Assembly: GCF_900184245.1 (NCBI RefSeq)
Contig: NZ_FXXB01000008.1
Location: 930,001 to 994,000, forward strand
DNA length: 64,000 bases
Direction of reading: 5' to 3'
Origin: Brachybacterium massiliense
GTDB taxonomy: Bacteria > Actinomycetota > Actinomycetes > Actinomycetales > Dermabacteraceae
Every line of letters begins with the position of its first letter. The first letter of the stretch is position 1. The notes beneath the pieces were generated by a model. That model was not told where the DNA came from. It saw nothing but the letters and a program-made list of their open reading frames with translations, and made no database searches. A program made the position numbers and the translations under genes. Of the stretch, positions 54,160-63,387 are shown in pieces.

Positions 54160-54753
54160 TCACGCCTTGGCGCCCTGCCGGGAGGGGCCCAGCTCGCGCA
54201 GCTCGGCGTTGCCCAGGTGCGGGACGTCGCGGTGGTCGTGCGGGTCCATGCCGACGCCGAGCGCGAGCGCGATCTGCAGCACGTCCCCGTGCGCGACCAG
54301 CACCGCCGGGGCGGTGCGGGCGATCTCGTCGGCCTCGCGCAGCACCTCGAGCACGCGTGCGGCGACCGCCGCGACCTGCTCCACCTCGCCGTCGTGGGCG
54401 CCGCGGGCGCGGTCGATCCGCCAGATGCCGTCGTAGGCGCTCGCGGGGCCCTCGTCGTGCGTCCCGAAGCTGCGCTCGCGCAGGCGCTGATCGATGCGGG
54501 GCGGGCCGGCGCCGAGCGCGGCGGCGAACTCCTGCGCCGTCTGCAGGGCGCGGGCGAAGTCGCTCGAGAGCACCACCGTGTCCGGTCCGAGGCCCTGCTC
54601 CGCACCGAGCCTCCCGGCCTCGCGGGCCTGGTCGCGGCCGAGCGGGGTGAGGCCCACCTCGGTGAGCGCGCGCGGGCCGGGGACCGAGACGATCAGCCCC
54701 TCGACGTTCGCGGTGGACTCCCCGTGCCGCAGCACCAGGACCGGGTGGGACAC
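54160..54753 (-). CDS. Histidine phosphatase-family protein
   Basis: A 197-residue phosphoglycerate-mutase-like phosphatase with LVLRHGESTANVEG (phospho-accepting His), SSDFARALQTA, LRERSFGTHDE and VLVAHGDVLQ (second His). The GTG start at 54753 lies five bases past the flavoprotein stop. In this operon a lipid or sugar phosphate is a reasonable substrate; this is not provable from sequence. Confidence 0.82.
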   Translation of the reverse strand: MSHPVLVLRHGESTANVEGLIVSVPGPRALTEVGLTPLGRDQAREAGRLGAEQGLGPDTVVLSSDFARALQTAQEFAAALGAGPPRIDQRLRERSFGTHDEGPASAYDGIWRIDRARGAHDGEVEQVAAVAARVLEVLREADEIARTAPAVLVAHGDVLQIALALGVGMDPHDHRDVPHLGNAELRELGPSRQGAKA

Positions 54754-54758
54754 GGGGC

Positions 54759-56462
54759 TCAGCGGGTGACCTTGCCGGGGTTCAGGTTCCGGCCCGGGTC
54801 GTTGTCCGCGAACAGGCCCTCGAGCATGCGCACACCCACGTCGCCGATGTCCTCGGTGATCCAGGGCTGGTGCTCGGTGCCCACCGCGTGGTGGTGGGAG
54901 ACGGTCGAGCCGAGGTCCACGAACGCCTGCTGGACGGCGTTCTTGGCGGCGTAGTACTGCTCGAGCGCCTGCTCCTCGGAGGAGTAGGGGAAGGCGAAGG
55001 TGAAGTACAGGCAGGCACCGGCGTGGTAGCTGTGCGACATGTGGCAGAACATGAAGCCGGGCAGGCCCTGCTGCTCCTGCGTCCTGTAGAAGGCGTCGTA
55101 GACCGTCGCGTGGACCTCGTTGAGGTTCGACCAGGTCGCGCCGGTGTCGCACACGTCCCCGAAGACCTGGTAGTTCATCAGGAAGTCGCGCAGGTAGGGG
55201 GTGTCGAACTTCTTCTGGTCGTAGATCGCGCCGGGGCCCGCACCGAGGGTGATGCCCCCGTTGTTCTTCACGATCTTCTTCACGATCGCCTTCTGCTGCT
55301 CGACCGACTCCTTGGAGCCCTCGAAGCAGACGTAGCTGATCGACATCTCGTTGGTGGTGTCCCAGCCCTTGGAGCGCAGGTAGGCGAACAGCCCGTCCTG
55401 CACCTTCGCGGCGACCTTCCCCTTGGTGGAGGTGGGCTCCTTGACCATGGCGAGGCTGAACTCGGTCTCGGGCCCGTCGGACAGGCGGGTGAAGGTGGGG
55501 GTGACGTCGGTGGAGCGGGCGATCGCGTGCATGCCGCGGATGCCGTGCTCCCAGTCGGGGTACATGTAGGCGATCACCTGGCGCACGGGGGCGATGCGGT
55601 GCACCTGCACGGTGACCTCGGTGATCACACCGAGACGGCCCTCGCTGCCGAGGATCATCTCGTGCACGCTGGGGCCGGAGTCGCGGCCCGGGATCGGCTT
55701 GGTGACGGCCACGCCGTCGGGGTGGACCATGCGCAGGCCGCGCACGATGTCCTCGATGTCGCCGTACTTGTCGGACTGCATGCCGGAGGAGCGGGTCGCG
55801 GCCCAGCCGCCGACGGTGGAATAGGTGAAGGAGTCCGGGAAGTGGCCGACGGTCCAGCCCTTCGCGTTCAGCTGCTCCTCGAGGTCGGGGCCGTAGACAC
55901 CGGCCTCGACGCGGGCCAGGCCCGCGGTGTCGTCGATCTCGATGACCTCGCGCATGCGGCCGAGGTTCATGGTGAGGATCGGGCGCTGCTCGGCGACGTC
56001 GGGCGTGACGGAGCCGGAGATGCACGAGCCGCCGCCGTAGGGGATCAGCACCAGGTCCTGCTCGAGGACGATCCGCAGCACCGCGGCGACCTCCTCCTCG
56101 GAGGCCGGGTACACGACGGCGTCCACGAGGCGCTCGAAGTGGCCGTTGCGGGCGCGGAACAGGTCCGGCAGGGAGCGTCCGAAGGAGTGGACGACGCGGT
56201 ACTCGTCGTCATCGGCGAGGTTCTCCTCGCCCAGCGCGTCGGTCAGCAGCGAGCGCACGGCGGCGGGCAGACGGGAGGCGGGGACCTCGTGGTCCGAGAG
56301 CACGGGCTCGATCGGCTGCTTCGAGTCCAGGTCCACGCCCACCTTGTTGCGGGCCAGGGCGGGGAAGGCGGGCTTGTTGTCGTAGCGGAAGGTGACGTCG
56401 TCCAGACCCCAGCCCCACCACTTGTGCCGCTTGACCTCGCGTGCGCTCAGCCGATCGCTCAT
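54759..56462 (-). CDS. Alkyldihydroxyacetonephosphate synthase-like FAD enzyme
   Basis: A 567-residue VAO-type flavoprotein that closely follows the AGPS plan. N-terminal KWWGWG; FAD-binding IPYGGGSCISGS near residue 140; ATRSSGMQSDKYGDIEDIV near 224 and GSEGRLGVITEV; C-terminal GACLYFTFAFPYSS and the triple-His motif SHHHAVG near 522. AGPS swaps the acyl chain of acyl-DHAP for a fatty alcohol, creating the ether bond. Generic D-lactate/glycolate oxidases lack the HHH loop. Start overlaps the acyltransferase stop. Confidence 0.8.
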   Translation of the reverse strand: MSDRLSAREVKRHKWWGWGLDDVTFRYDNKPAFPALARNKVGVDLDSKQPIEPVLSDHEVPASRLPAAVRSLLTDALGEENLADDDEYRVVHSFGRSLPDLFRARNGHFERLVDAVVYPASEEEVAAVLRIVLEQDLVLIPYGGGSCISGSVTPDVAEQRPILTMNLGRMREVIEIDDTAGLARVEAGVYGPDLEEQLNAKGWTVGHFPDSFTYSTVGGWAATRSSGMQSDKYGDIEDIVRGLRMVHPDGVAVTKPIPGRDSGPSVHEMILGSEGRLGVITEVTVQVHRIAPVRQVIAYMYPDWEHGIRGMHAIARSTDVTPTFTRLSDGPETEFSLAMVKEPTSTKGKVAAKVQDGLFAYLRSKGWDTTNEMSISYVCFEGSKESVEQQKAIVKKIVKNNGGITLGAGPGAIYDQKKFDTPYLRDFLMNYQVFGDVCDTGATWSNLNEVHATVYDAFYRTQEQQGLPGFMFCHMSHSYHAGACLYFTFAFPYSSEEQALEQYYAAKNAVQQAFVDLGSTVSHHHAVGTEHQPWITEDIGDVGVRMLEGLFADNDPGRNLNPGKVTR

Positions 56463-57331
56463 GCGGATTCCTCCTCGTCCCGGGCGGCCTCGCCCAGGAC
56501 CTCGTCGTGATGCTCGTCGTACAGGCTCTTGACTCGCTGCTGGATGCGGCCCGAGAACTCGACCGCGGACTCCTGCTCGTCCGAGATCATCGGCTCGCCG
56601 AAGACCACCCGCACCGGGGGCCGGCCGGGCCGGGGCCAGTAGCGGCCCTTGGGCATCGCCTCGTAGCCGCCGACGATCGCGGCCGGCACCACGGGCACGC
56701 CCACGCCGATCGCGAGCGCCGCGGCGCCGGGTTTGAAATCGGACATCCGGCCCGTCTTCTGCCGGGATCCCTCGGGGAACACCAGGATCGGCACGCCCGA
56801 GCGCAGCAGGCGGCGCGAGGTGCCGGAGTGCTTGCGGGAGCCGCCGCGGTCGATCGGGAAGGCGTTGAGCATGGTGCGCACGAAGATCCGACGGTGCCAG
56901 TGGTCGAACCAGTAGTCCGCCGCCGCGCCCGTGCACAGGTAGCGCGCCTGCGTCCAGGGCAGGCTCATCGCCAGCAGCGGCCCGTCGACGTGGCTGGTGT
57001 GGTTCGCGACCAGCACGAACGGCCCGCGGATGCTCTTGACCCGGCGGTGGACCTCCACCTGCGGGGTGACCGCGGAGTTCACCACGACGCGGAACAGGAT
57101 CCGCTGCAGCACGAAACGGGCGCCGGCCCGCCAGGCAGAGCGGTACTTCGCCAGCTCGCCGGTGGGCTTCTCCCAGCCCTCGCCGCGCGACCGGGCGGAC
57201 AGCGACTCGATCAGGCGCCGGCCCCGGCCGGGCTCCTTCGAACGGGCAGGACGCCCGGCCTGCTCAGCGCCGTCGGCGCCGGCGGGCTCGTCGGCGTCGG
57301 CCGGATCGTTCGCGGCGTGCTGCGGGCTCAT
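56459..57331 (-). CDS. PlsC-type lysophospholipid/glycerophosphate acyltransferase
   Basis: A 290-residue acyltransferase with the NHTSHVDGPLL motif (HX4D, near residue 113), the substrate loop FPIDRGG and the third block VFPEGSRQKTG, then VPVVPAAIVGGYE. A 45-residue Glu/Ala/Gly-rich N-terminal extension precedes the domain. In this setting it could acylate DHAP or the sn-2 position of alkyl-glycerol phosphate. It lies four bases after the SDR gene and overlaps the flavoprotein gene by four. Confidence 0.85.
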   Translation of the reverse strand: MSPQHAANDPADADEPAGADGAEQAGRPARSKEPGRGRRLIESLSARSRGEGWEKPTGELAKYRSAWRAGARFVLQRILFRVVVNSAVTPQVEVHRRVKSIRGPFVLVANHTSHVDGPLLAMSLPWTQARYLCTGAAADYWFDHWHRRIFVRTMLNAFPIDRGGSRKHSGTSRRLLRSGVPILVFPEGSRQKTGRMSDFKPGAAALAIGVGVPVVPAAIVGGYEAMPKGRYWPRPGRPPVRVVFGEPMISDEQESAVEFSGRIQQRVKSLYDEHHDEVLGEAARDEEESA

Positions 57332-57335
57332 GCGA

Positions 57336-58112
57336 TCACTTCTCTCGGCTGCGGCGGTGGCTGAGCACGGCGCTCAGCCTCGCCACGATCCCACGCGGAG
57401 TGGTGCGCAGCACTGCGGCGATCAGCTTCCAGCGTTTCGAGGGGATGGAGACGGGCTTGCCGCGGGCGACGTCCCGCAGGCAGTCCTCGACCAGGCGGTC
57501 CGCGTCCAGCCACAGCACACCGGGGATCGAGGAGCCCTTGATCCCGGCGCGCGAGTGGAACTCGGTGCGCACCCAGCCGGGCATCAGCGCGGTGACCTGC
57601 ACCCCAGTGCCGTGCAGCTGCACGCCGAGGGACTCGGAGTAGTTGCCCACCCACGCCTTGATGGCGGAGTAGTTGTTCTGGGTGACCAGCGCGGAGACGG
57701 AGCCGACGTTGATGATCCAGCCGCGGCCCCGCTCGCTCATGCCCCGCCCGGCGGCGCCGCCGAGCTTGAGCACGGCGCGCACCATCACCTCGAAGCCGAG
57801 GTCGTGCTGGGAGAGGTCGGGGTCCAGCAGGCTCGCCTTGACGGAGAAGCCGGCGTTGTTGACGAACACGTCCACGGGATCGACGGAGGATTCGAGGCGG
57901 TCCGCGACGCGCTGCTGCGCCTCGCGGTCCGAGAGGTCCGCGACGATCGTCTCGACCTCGACGCCGTGCTCGGCGCGGAACTGGGCGGCGGTCTCCGCGA
58001 GGCGCTCGGGGTTCCGCGCGACCAGCACGAGAGCGGTCCCCCTGCCCGCGAACGCTCTGGCGAACGCGGCCCCGATGCCTGCGGTGCCGCCGGTGATCAG
58101 GGCCCTATGCAT
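57336..58112 (-). CDS. Short-chain dehydrogenase/reductase
   Basis: A 258-residue classical SDR: NAD(P) motif TGGTAGIG (residues 8-15), NNAGF, serine in NVGSVSAL, and YSAIK. The basic hydrophobic C-terminus (KRWKLIAAVLR) may touch membranes. As first gene of the operon it is a candidate 1-acyl/alkyl-DHAP reductase, a role filled in eukaryotes by an SDR. Ketoacyl or other lipid reductase activity is equally possible. TATCGT lies seven bases before the ATG, suggesting a leaderless transcript. Confidence 0.82.
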   Translation of the reverse strand: MHRALITGGTAGIGAAFARAFAGRGTALVLVARNPERLAETAAQFRAEHGVEVETIVADLSDREAQQRVADRLESSVDPVDVFVNNAGFSVKASLLDPDLSQHDLGFEVMVRAVLKLGGAAGRGMSERGRGWIINVGSVSALVTQNNYSAIKAWVGNYSESLGVQLHGTGVQVTALMPGWVRTEFHSRAGIKGSSIPGVLWLDADRLVEDCLRDVARGKPVSIPSKRWKLIAAVLRTTPRGIVARLSAVLSHRRSREK

Positions 58113-58258
58113 GGCGGCTACGATACACTAGCGCCGCCCTGACCAGCGCGGAGAAGCTCCCTGGTGGGAGCCCTGCAGGGCCGTCCGTGAAGTCCGCGGG
58201 CGCGCAGGTGCCGAACATCCGCCCCGCGCCCCGCAGTCCCCGTTCACCAGAGGATCCC

Positions 58259-60541
58259 ATGACGCACACCACCTCCCCCGCAGCACAGTCCGCGACCGGC
58301 GGCACCACCCGCGGGGGGCGTCGGATCCTGCTCACGGGCGTGACCGGCTTCCTGGGCCAGGCGGTGCTGCGCTCACTCCTGGAGACCACCGAGGACGTCC
58401 ACGTCACCGCCGTCATCCGCCCCAAGGGCTCGGTCACCGGCCGCAAGCGCCTCGAGCAGCTGCTGCGCAAGCCCGTGCTCTCCTCCTGGGCGGAGCTGCT
58501 CGGCGCCGACGGGTCCGACGGCGCGGCGCGGCTGAAGGAGATCTTCGATGCGCGCGTCGGCGTGCTCGAGGGCGACCTCACCGACATGCCCGCGATCACC
58601 GACCCGTTCGACGTGGTGATCCACTCCGCTTCCTCGGTCTCCTTCGACCCGCCCATCGACGAGGCGTTCCGCACGAACGTCGGCGGCGCGAAGAACCTGT
58701 ACGAGGCGCTGCTCGCCTCGGGCCAGGACCCGCACGTCATCCATGTCTCCACCGCCTACGTCGGCGGCATCTCCAAGGGCCTGCGCCGGGAGGGCTCGCT
58801 CGGCGCAGACGTCGACTGGCGCGCCGAGTACGAGGCCGCCCTGCAGGCCCGAACCAGGGTCGAGGCCGAGTCCCGACGCCCCGAGACGCTGCGCAGCCAG
58901 ATCCGCGCCGCGACGGACCGCCACGGCCGGATGGGCCCCAAGGCCGTCGCCGCTGCTTCCGAGGAGGCGCGCCGCGAGTGGGTGGACGAGCGCCTGGTCG
59001 ACTTCGGCCGCACCCGCGCCCAGTCCGTGGGCTGGACCGACATCTACACCTTCACCAAGGCGATGGCCGAGCAGGTCGCCGAGGAGTTGTGGGCCGCGAA
59101 CGGCCACCGCGTCTCCTTCGTGCGCCCCTCGATCATCGAGTCCGCGATGAAGAAGCCCTATCCGGGCTGGATCGACGGCTACAAAGTCGCCGACCCGCTG
59201 ATCATGGCGTACGGCCGCGGCATGCTGCCCGAGTTCCCGGGACTGGCCGATTCGATCCTCGACGTGATCCCCGTGGACCACGTGGTCAACGTGATCGTCG
59301 CCCTCGCCACCCAGGACGTCTCCCGGCGCGGGGACGACGCCTACTTCCAGGTGGTCTCCGGCGCCTCGAACCCGCTGCCCTTCCACGAGATGGTCACCGC
59401 GGTGCGCGAGTACTTCCTGGAGCATCCGCTCGAGGATGACAAGGGCCGCCCGATCCAGGTGCCCGAGTGGTCCTTCCCGGCTGTGGAGCTGGTGGAGCAG
59501 CGCTTCCGCGCCAAGGAGCTCTCCGCGCGCCTGGGCTCGGCCGCGGTCGCGTATCTCCCGGCCACCAAGCGCACCCGCGGCTGGACCTCCGAGCTGCACA
59601 AGGCCAGCTCCGGCCTGACGCTGCTGCGCAAGTACATGGAGCTGTACCGCCACTACACCAAGACCGAGATGGTCTTCGACGACGCGAACACCCGCGCGCT
59701 GCGCGAGGAGCTGCCGGCGGAGTTCCTGGAGACCCACGACTTCGACATCACCCGGGTGGTGTGGAAGGACTACTTCCAGAAGCAGCACCTGCCGGCCGTG
59801 ACCGAGCTGACCAAGGCGTACTCACGGGCGAAGTCCGCGCAGAAGCGTCGCGCCTCGCGCCCCACCCCGGAGCTGAAGGCCTCGGACAGCGCGCTGGCCG
59901 TGTTCGACCTCGACGGCACCGTGCTCGCCACCAACATCGTCCAGCAGTACTTCGCGGTGGTGCGGGCCACGAAGCCGCGCCGCACCTGGCCGAAGGAGAT
60001 CGGCGGGCTGCTCGCCTCCGTGCCCGGCTACCTGCGGGCCGACAAGCGCGACCGCTCCGAGCTGATCCGCCTGGTCAACCGCCGCTACAAGGGGTACCGC
60101 AGCGCAGACCTGCGCGCGCTGATGCAGGGTGAGGCGGGCCGACGGATCCGCGCCTCGATCCTGCCCGAGGCGCTCGAGACCATCGAGCGCCACCGCGCCG
60201 CCGGGCACCGCACGGTACTCGTCTCCGGTGCGCTGGATGTGCTGGTCGAGCCGCTCGCGGACCTCTTCGACGAGGTCATCGCGACCCACATGGACGAGGA
60301 CGCCTCGGGCGTGATGACCGGCTACCTCGCCACTCCCCCGCTGGTGGACGAGGCCCGTGCGAACTGGCTGCGCAAGTACGCCGACTTGCACGGCGCGGAC
60401 CTCTCGGCCTCCTACGGCTACGGCGACTCCCACGCGGACGCCGCCTGGCTCTCGCTCGTGGGCACGCCCGCCGCGGTCGCACCGGACCTGGGCCTGTACG
60501 CGGTGGCGAAGAAGAAGCGCTGGCAGATCCTGGAGTGGTGA
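58259..60541 (+). CDS. Fatty acyl-CoA reductase fused to a HAD phosphatase-like domain
   Basis: A 760-residue protein. Residues 20-400 form an extended SDR of the fatty-acyl reductase (NAD_binding_4) type: GVTGFLGQAVL near 26, VIHSASSVSFD, VIHVSTAYVGG and active-site IYTFTKAMAEQ near 262; a sterile-like helical region follows. From about residue 545 a HAD-IB hydrolase domain begins (FDLDGTVLATN, VSGALDVLVEPLA, GYGDSHAD). It should reduce acyl-CoA to a fatty alcohol, the co-substrate of AGPS. It diverges from the SDR operon across 146 bp. AGAGGA precedes the ATG. Confidence 0.85.
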   Translation: MTHTTSPAAQSATGGTTRGGRRILLTGVTGFLGQAVLRSLLETTEDVHVTAVIRPKGSVTGRKRLEQLLRKPVLSSWAELLGADGSDGAARLKEIFDARVGVLEGDLTDMPAITDPFDVVIHSASSVSFDPPIDEAFRTNVGGAKNLYEALLASGQDPHVIHVSTAYVGGISKGLRREGSLGADVDWRAEYEAALQARTRVEAESRRPETLRSQIRAATDRHGRMGPKAVAAASEEARREWVDERLVDFGRTRAQSVGWTDIYTFTKAMAEQVAEELWAANGHRVSFVRPSIIESAMKKPYPGWIDGYKVADPLIMAYGRGMLPEFPGLADSILDVIPVDHVVNVIVALATQDVSRRGDDAYFQVVSGASNPLPFHEMVTAVREYFLEHPLEDDKGRPIQVPEWSFPAVELVEQRFRAKELSARLGSAAVAYLPATKRTRGWTSELHKASSGLTLLRKYMELYRHYTKTEMVFDDANTRALREELPAEFLETHDFDITRVVWKDYFQKQHLPAVTELTKAYSRAKSAQKRRASRPTPELKASDSALAVFDLDGTVLATNIVQQYFAVVRATKPRRTWPKEIGGLLASVPGYLRADKRDRSELIRLVNRRYKGYRSADLRALMQGEAGRRIRASILPEALETIERHRAAGHRTVLVSGALDVLVEPLADLFDEVIATHMDEDASGVMTGYLATPPLVDEARANWLRKYADLHGADLSASYGYGDSHADAAWLSLVGTPAAVAPDLGLYAVAKKKRWQILEW

Positions 60542-60684
60542 GCCGGCGTCGGCCGCGACCCGCTCCCCCGCGCACTGGCACGGGCGCGACCACTCCCACG
60601 GGGAGCAGGACCGCTCGCGCAGCCGGAGGATCGAGGAGCGCCTGGCGCGGTTCTGAGCGGTGCGCGGGCACCCCTGCCGCAGCC

Positions 60685-60729
60685 CATGGGGAGTCCTCCC
60701 CATGCTCCTCTGACCGGGGAGTGCTCCCC
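60685..60729. promoter_or_regulatory. Two GGGGAG-NN-CTCCCC palindromes before the lipoprotein gene
   Basis: CATGGGGAG-TC-CTCCCCATG (60685-60704) and GGGGAG-TG-CTCCCC (60716-60729) are 31 bases apart, about three helical turns. A TCGACT - 17 bases - TACAGT promoter-like pair starts directly after the second. This looks like a two-site operator. The rest of the 246-bp gap shows no gene. Confidence 0.55.
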
Positions 60730-60787
60730 ATCGACTCTGGTCGCAGACCCTTCTACAGTCTTTCCATCGACTACAGAAGGGGACACA

Positions 60788-61516
60788 ATGTCACGCACCA
60801 TCATCGCCCGCGGCGCCGCCCTGGCCGCCGCCACCATGCTCGCGCTGACCGCCTGCGGCGGCACCGACGAGACCACCGAGACGCCTGACGCTCCGGCCGC
60901 CGGGGTGGAGGAGCAAGAGGACGACGCGGCCGCGGAGGACGCCGACACCGAGGAGGCCGACGGCGCCGACGAGGACGCCGAGGCGGACGAGGCCGACGAC
61001 AGCGCCGCAGAGGACGGCTCGGAGGACGACGCCGCCGAGAAAGATGCCGAGGGCGCTGACGCCGCCACCGAGGGCGCCGTGGTGGAGATCGGCACCGAGT
61101 TCACCGACGAGGAGACCGGGGACGTCATCACCATCGTCTCCGCGGTGCGCCACAACCCCACCGAGTACTACATGGCCAGCGACAACCCCGACGGGGAGAT
61201 GATCTACCTCGAGGTGAAGGTGACCCCCGGCGACATCTACGGCGGCGTCATCAGCCAGAGGGACTTCCTGCTCGATGACGACGGCGAGGAGGTCAACTAC
61301 GCCGCGAGCGCCGACGACGAGATGATCGAAGCCGGCTTCGAGTACTTCGACGGGCCCTCCCGCCGCGACGGCGAGGCCACCGGGTACATCCCGATCTACG
61401 TCGAGACCACCGGCGACACCCTCCAGGGCGCCTACGTGCGACCCGAGATGAAGATCCTCGGCGAGAACGAGACCGTCCCCGAGTTCCGCGGCGAGTTCGA
61501 GATCCCCGCCGCCTGA
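60788..61516 (+). CDS. Acidic lipoprotein (DUF4352-like)
   Basis: A 242-residue exported protein. Signal peptide with lipobox LTAC (cysteine near residue 23), then a 70-residue linker made almost only of Glu, Asp and Ala, then a beta-sandwich-like domain (TGDVITIVSAVRHN, MIYLEVKVTPGD, TGYIPIYVETTGDT) similar in layout to DUF4352/immunoprotective extracellular domains. AAGGGG lies seven bases before the ATG. The acidic spacer may span the wall or bind cations. Function unknown. Confidence 0.7.
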   Translation: MSRTIIARGAALAAATMLALTACGGTDETTETPDAPAAGVEEQEDDAAAEDADTEEADGADEDAEADEADDSAAEDGSEDDAAEKDAEGADAATEGAVVEIGTEFTDEETGDVITIVSAVRHNPTEYYMASDNPDGEMIYLEVKVTPGDIYGGVISQRDFLLDDDGEEVNYAASADDEMIEAGFEYFDGPSRRDGEATGYIPIYVETTGDTLQGAYVRPEMKILGENETVPEFRGEFEIPAA

Positions 61517-61530
61517 CCCGGGCCCCGACG

Positions 61531-61570
61531 CAGCGCGCCCCCGCCCCGATGCCGGTGCGGGGGCGCGCTG
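61531..61570. terminator. Bidirectional terminator-like hairpin
   Basis: A perfect 14-bp stem (CAGCGCGCCCCCGC and its complement) with a 12-nt loop, between the convergent lipoprotein and ABC transporter genes. No T run follows. Confidence 0.6.
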
Positions 61571-61597
61571 GGTTGTGCCGGTGCTGCCGGCGGGTGC

Positions 61598-62410
61598 TCA
61601 CAGCACCGAGGCGAGGAAGCCCTTCAGGCGATCCGACTCGGGGTGGTCGATGACCTGCTCGGGGGTGCCGCGCTCGAGGATGCGGCCCTCGTCCATGAAC
61701 ACCACCTGGTCGGCGACCTCGCGGGCGAAGCCCATCTCGTGGGTGACCACGACCATGGTCATCCCGTCGGCCGCGAGGTCCTTCAGCACGCTGAGCACCT
61801 CGGAGACCAGCTCGGGGTCCAGGGCGCTGGTGGGCTCGTCGAAGAGCATCAGCTCGGGGTCCATCGCCAGGGCGCGGGCGATCGCGACGCGCTGCTGCTG
61901 CCCGCCGGAGAGCTCGGAGGGGTAGTGGTCGGCGCGGTCGCCGAGGCCCACCCGCTCGAGCAGCTCCCGTGCCTTCTTCTCGGCCGCGGCCTTGGGCAGC
62001 CCGCGCACCTGCACGGGCGCCTCCATCACGTTGCCCAGCGCCGTGAGGTGCGGGAAGAGGTGGAAGCGCTGGAAGACCATGCCGATGCGGGAGCGCTGGG
62101 CGGCGATCTGGGCGGAGGAGAGCTTCTGCCAGCGACCGTCGGGCAGAGGGTCGGGCTCGTAGCCCTGGACCACGCCGTCGATCAGCACCCGCCCGGCGGT
62201 GGGCTCCTCGAGCTGGTTGATGCAGCGCAGCAGGGTGGACTTGCCGGAGCCGGAGGGGCCCACCAGCACGGCCACCTCGCCCGAGCGCACGGTGAGGTCG
62301 CAGTCCTTGAGCACATGCAGCGCGCCGAAGGACTTGTGGACGCCCTCAACCCGGATCACGGCGTTCTCGACGGGCTGAGTGCTCTGGGTGTTCTGGGGAT
62401 CGGTGCTCAT
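61598..62410 (-). CDS. Polar amino-acid ABC transporter ATPase
   Basis: A 270-residue GlnQ/HisP-type ATPase: Walker [11 protein letters not shown]-loop FQRFHLFPH, signature [15 protein letters not shown], Walker [13 protein letters not shown], switch [14 protein letters not shown] and the family ending [12 protein letters not shown]. The ATG at 62410 shares a base with the permease stop. The set imports an amino acid such as glutamate, cystine or arginine; the exact substrate is not readable. Confidence 0.9.
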   Translation of the reverse strand: MSTDPQNTQSTQPVENAVIRVEGVHKSFGALHVLKDCDLTVRSGEVAVLVGPSGSGKSTLLRCINQLEEPTAGRVLIDGVVQGYEPDPLPDGRWQKLSSAQIAAQRSRIGMVFQRFHLFPHLTALGNVMEAPVQVRGLPKAAAEKKARELLERVGLGDRADHYPSELSGGQQQRVAIARALAMDPELMLFDEPTSALDPELVSEVLSVLKDLAADGMTMVVVTHEMGFAREVADQVVFMDEGRILERGTPEQVIDHPESDRLKGFLASVL

Positions 62411-63387
62411 CACAGCTCCACCTCCGGGAGCGGGTTCTGCGGGGTGGTGCCTGCGCTGTTCACGGCGGCCTGGCGGGAGCGTCGGCCCTGCCCGGCGGCG
62501 GGGGTGCGATCGTCGAAGCCGCGCCCGAAGTGCTTCTCGAGGAAGTGTTGGCCCACCATCAGCACGCTGGTGATCGCGAGGTACCACAGCGCGGCGACGA
62601 TCAGCAGCGGGATCGGGGTGAACAGCTTGTTGGCGATGCCGTTGGTGGCGAAGGTGAGGTCGAGGGTGAAGGGCACCGCGAGCACCAGCGAGGTGGTCTT
62701 GAGCATGCCGATGGTCTCGTTGCCCAGCGGCGGCACGATCACGCGCATCGCCTGCGGCACGATGATGCGGCGCAGGATGGTGCCGTTGCCCATGCCGAGC
62801 GCCTTGGAGGCCTCGGTCTGGCCCTTGTCCACGGAGTTCAGGCCGGAGCGGATGATCTCGGCGAGATAGGCGCCCTCGTTCAGGCCCAGGCCGATCACGG
62901 CGGCCCAGAACGCGGTGAGCAGGTCACGGGTGGAGAAGCTCAGAAGCTCCGGCCCGAAGGGCACACCGATCACGATCTTGGGCACGATCACGGTGAACAG
63001 GCCCCAGAACACCAGCTGGGTGTACACCGGGATGCCGCGGAACACGAAGATGTACGCCCAGCTCACGCCGCGCAGCACGGGGTTCTCGCTGCGGCGCATC
63101 ACCGCGGCGGTCAGCGCCACGACGGTGCCGAGCACCATCGACAGCAGCGTCAGCAGCAGCGTCCAGCCCACGCCCTGGACGACCTTGATGTCGAACAGGT
63201 AGGTGGCCACGGTGCCCCATTCGAGCACCGGGTTGGTCACCAGGAAGGAGATCAGCGCCAGCACCAGCAGGGCGACGATGACGGCGGAGATCCAGGTGCC
63301 GGGGCGCGGGGCGGCCTTGGCACGGATCGGGGTGAATCGCTGCTCCGCCGCGGGGCCGGAGGGGCTGGGGGTCTGGGTGGTGCTCAC
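62410..63387 (-). CDS. Polar amino-acid ABC transporter permease
   Basis: A 325-residue His/Glu/Gln/Arg-type permease with five or six helices. The EAA loop reads [20 protein letters not shown], and [14 protein letters not shown] is the conserved early segment of the family. N-terminal cytoplasmic extension of about 30 residues and a basic C-terminal tail. The start is a GTG at 63387 overlapping the binding-protein stop. Confidence 0.9.
   Translation of the reverse strand: MSTTQTPSPSGPAAEQRFTPIRAKAAPRPGTWISAVIVALLVLALISFLVTNPVLEWGTVATYLFDIKVVQGVGWTLLLTLLSMVLGTVVALTAAVMRRSENPVLRGVSWAYIFVFRGIPVYTQLVFWGLFTVIVPKIVIGVPFGPELLSFSTRDLLTAFWAAVIGLGLNEGAYLAEIIRSGLNSVDKGQTEASKALGMGNGTILRRIIVPQAMRVIVPPLGNETIGMLKTTSLVLAVPFTLDLTFATNGIANKLFTPIPLLIVAALWYLAITSVLMVGQHFLEKHFGRGFDDRTPAAGQGRRSRQAAVNSAGTTPQNPLPEVEL

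Noticed and set aside
53738-54163. Longer start for the small hypothetical gene
   Set aside because: The extra residues (SGGVGRSVSGG) come from a GC-rich repeat in the gap; the ATG at 54127 gives a normal N-terminus.
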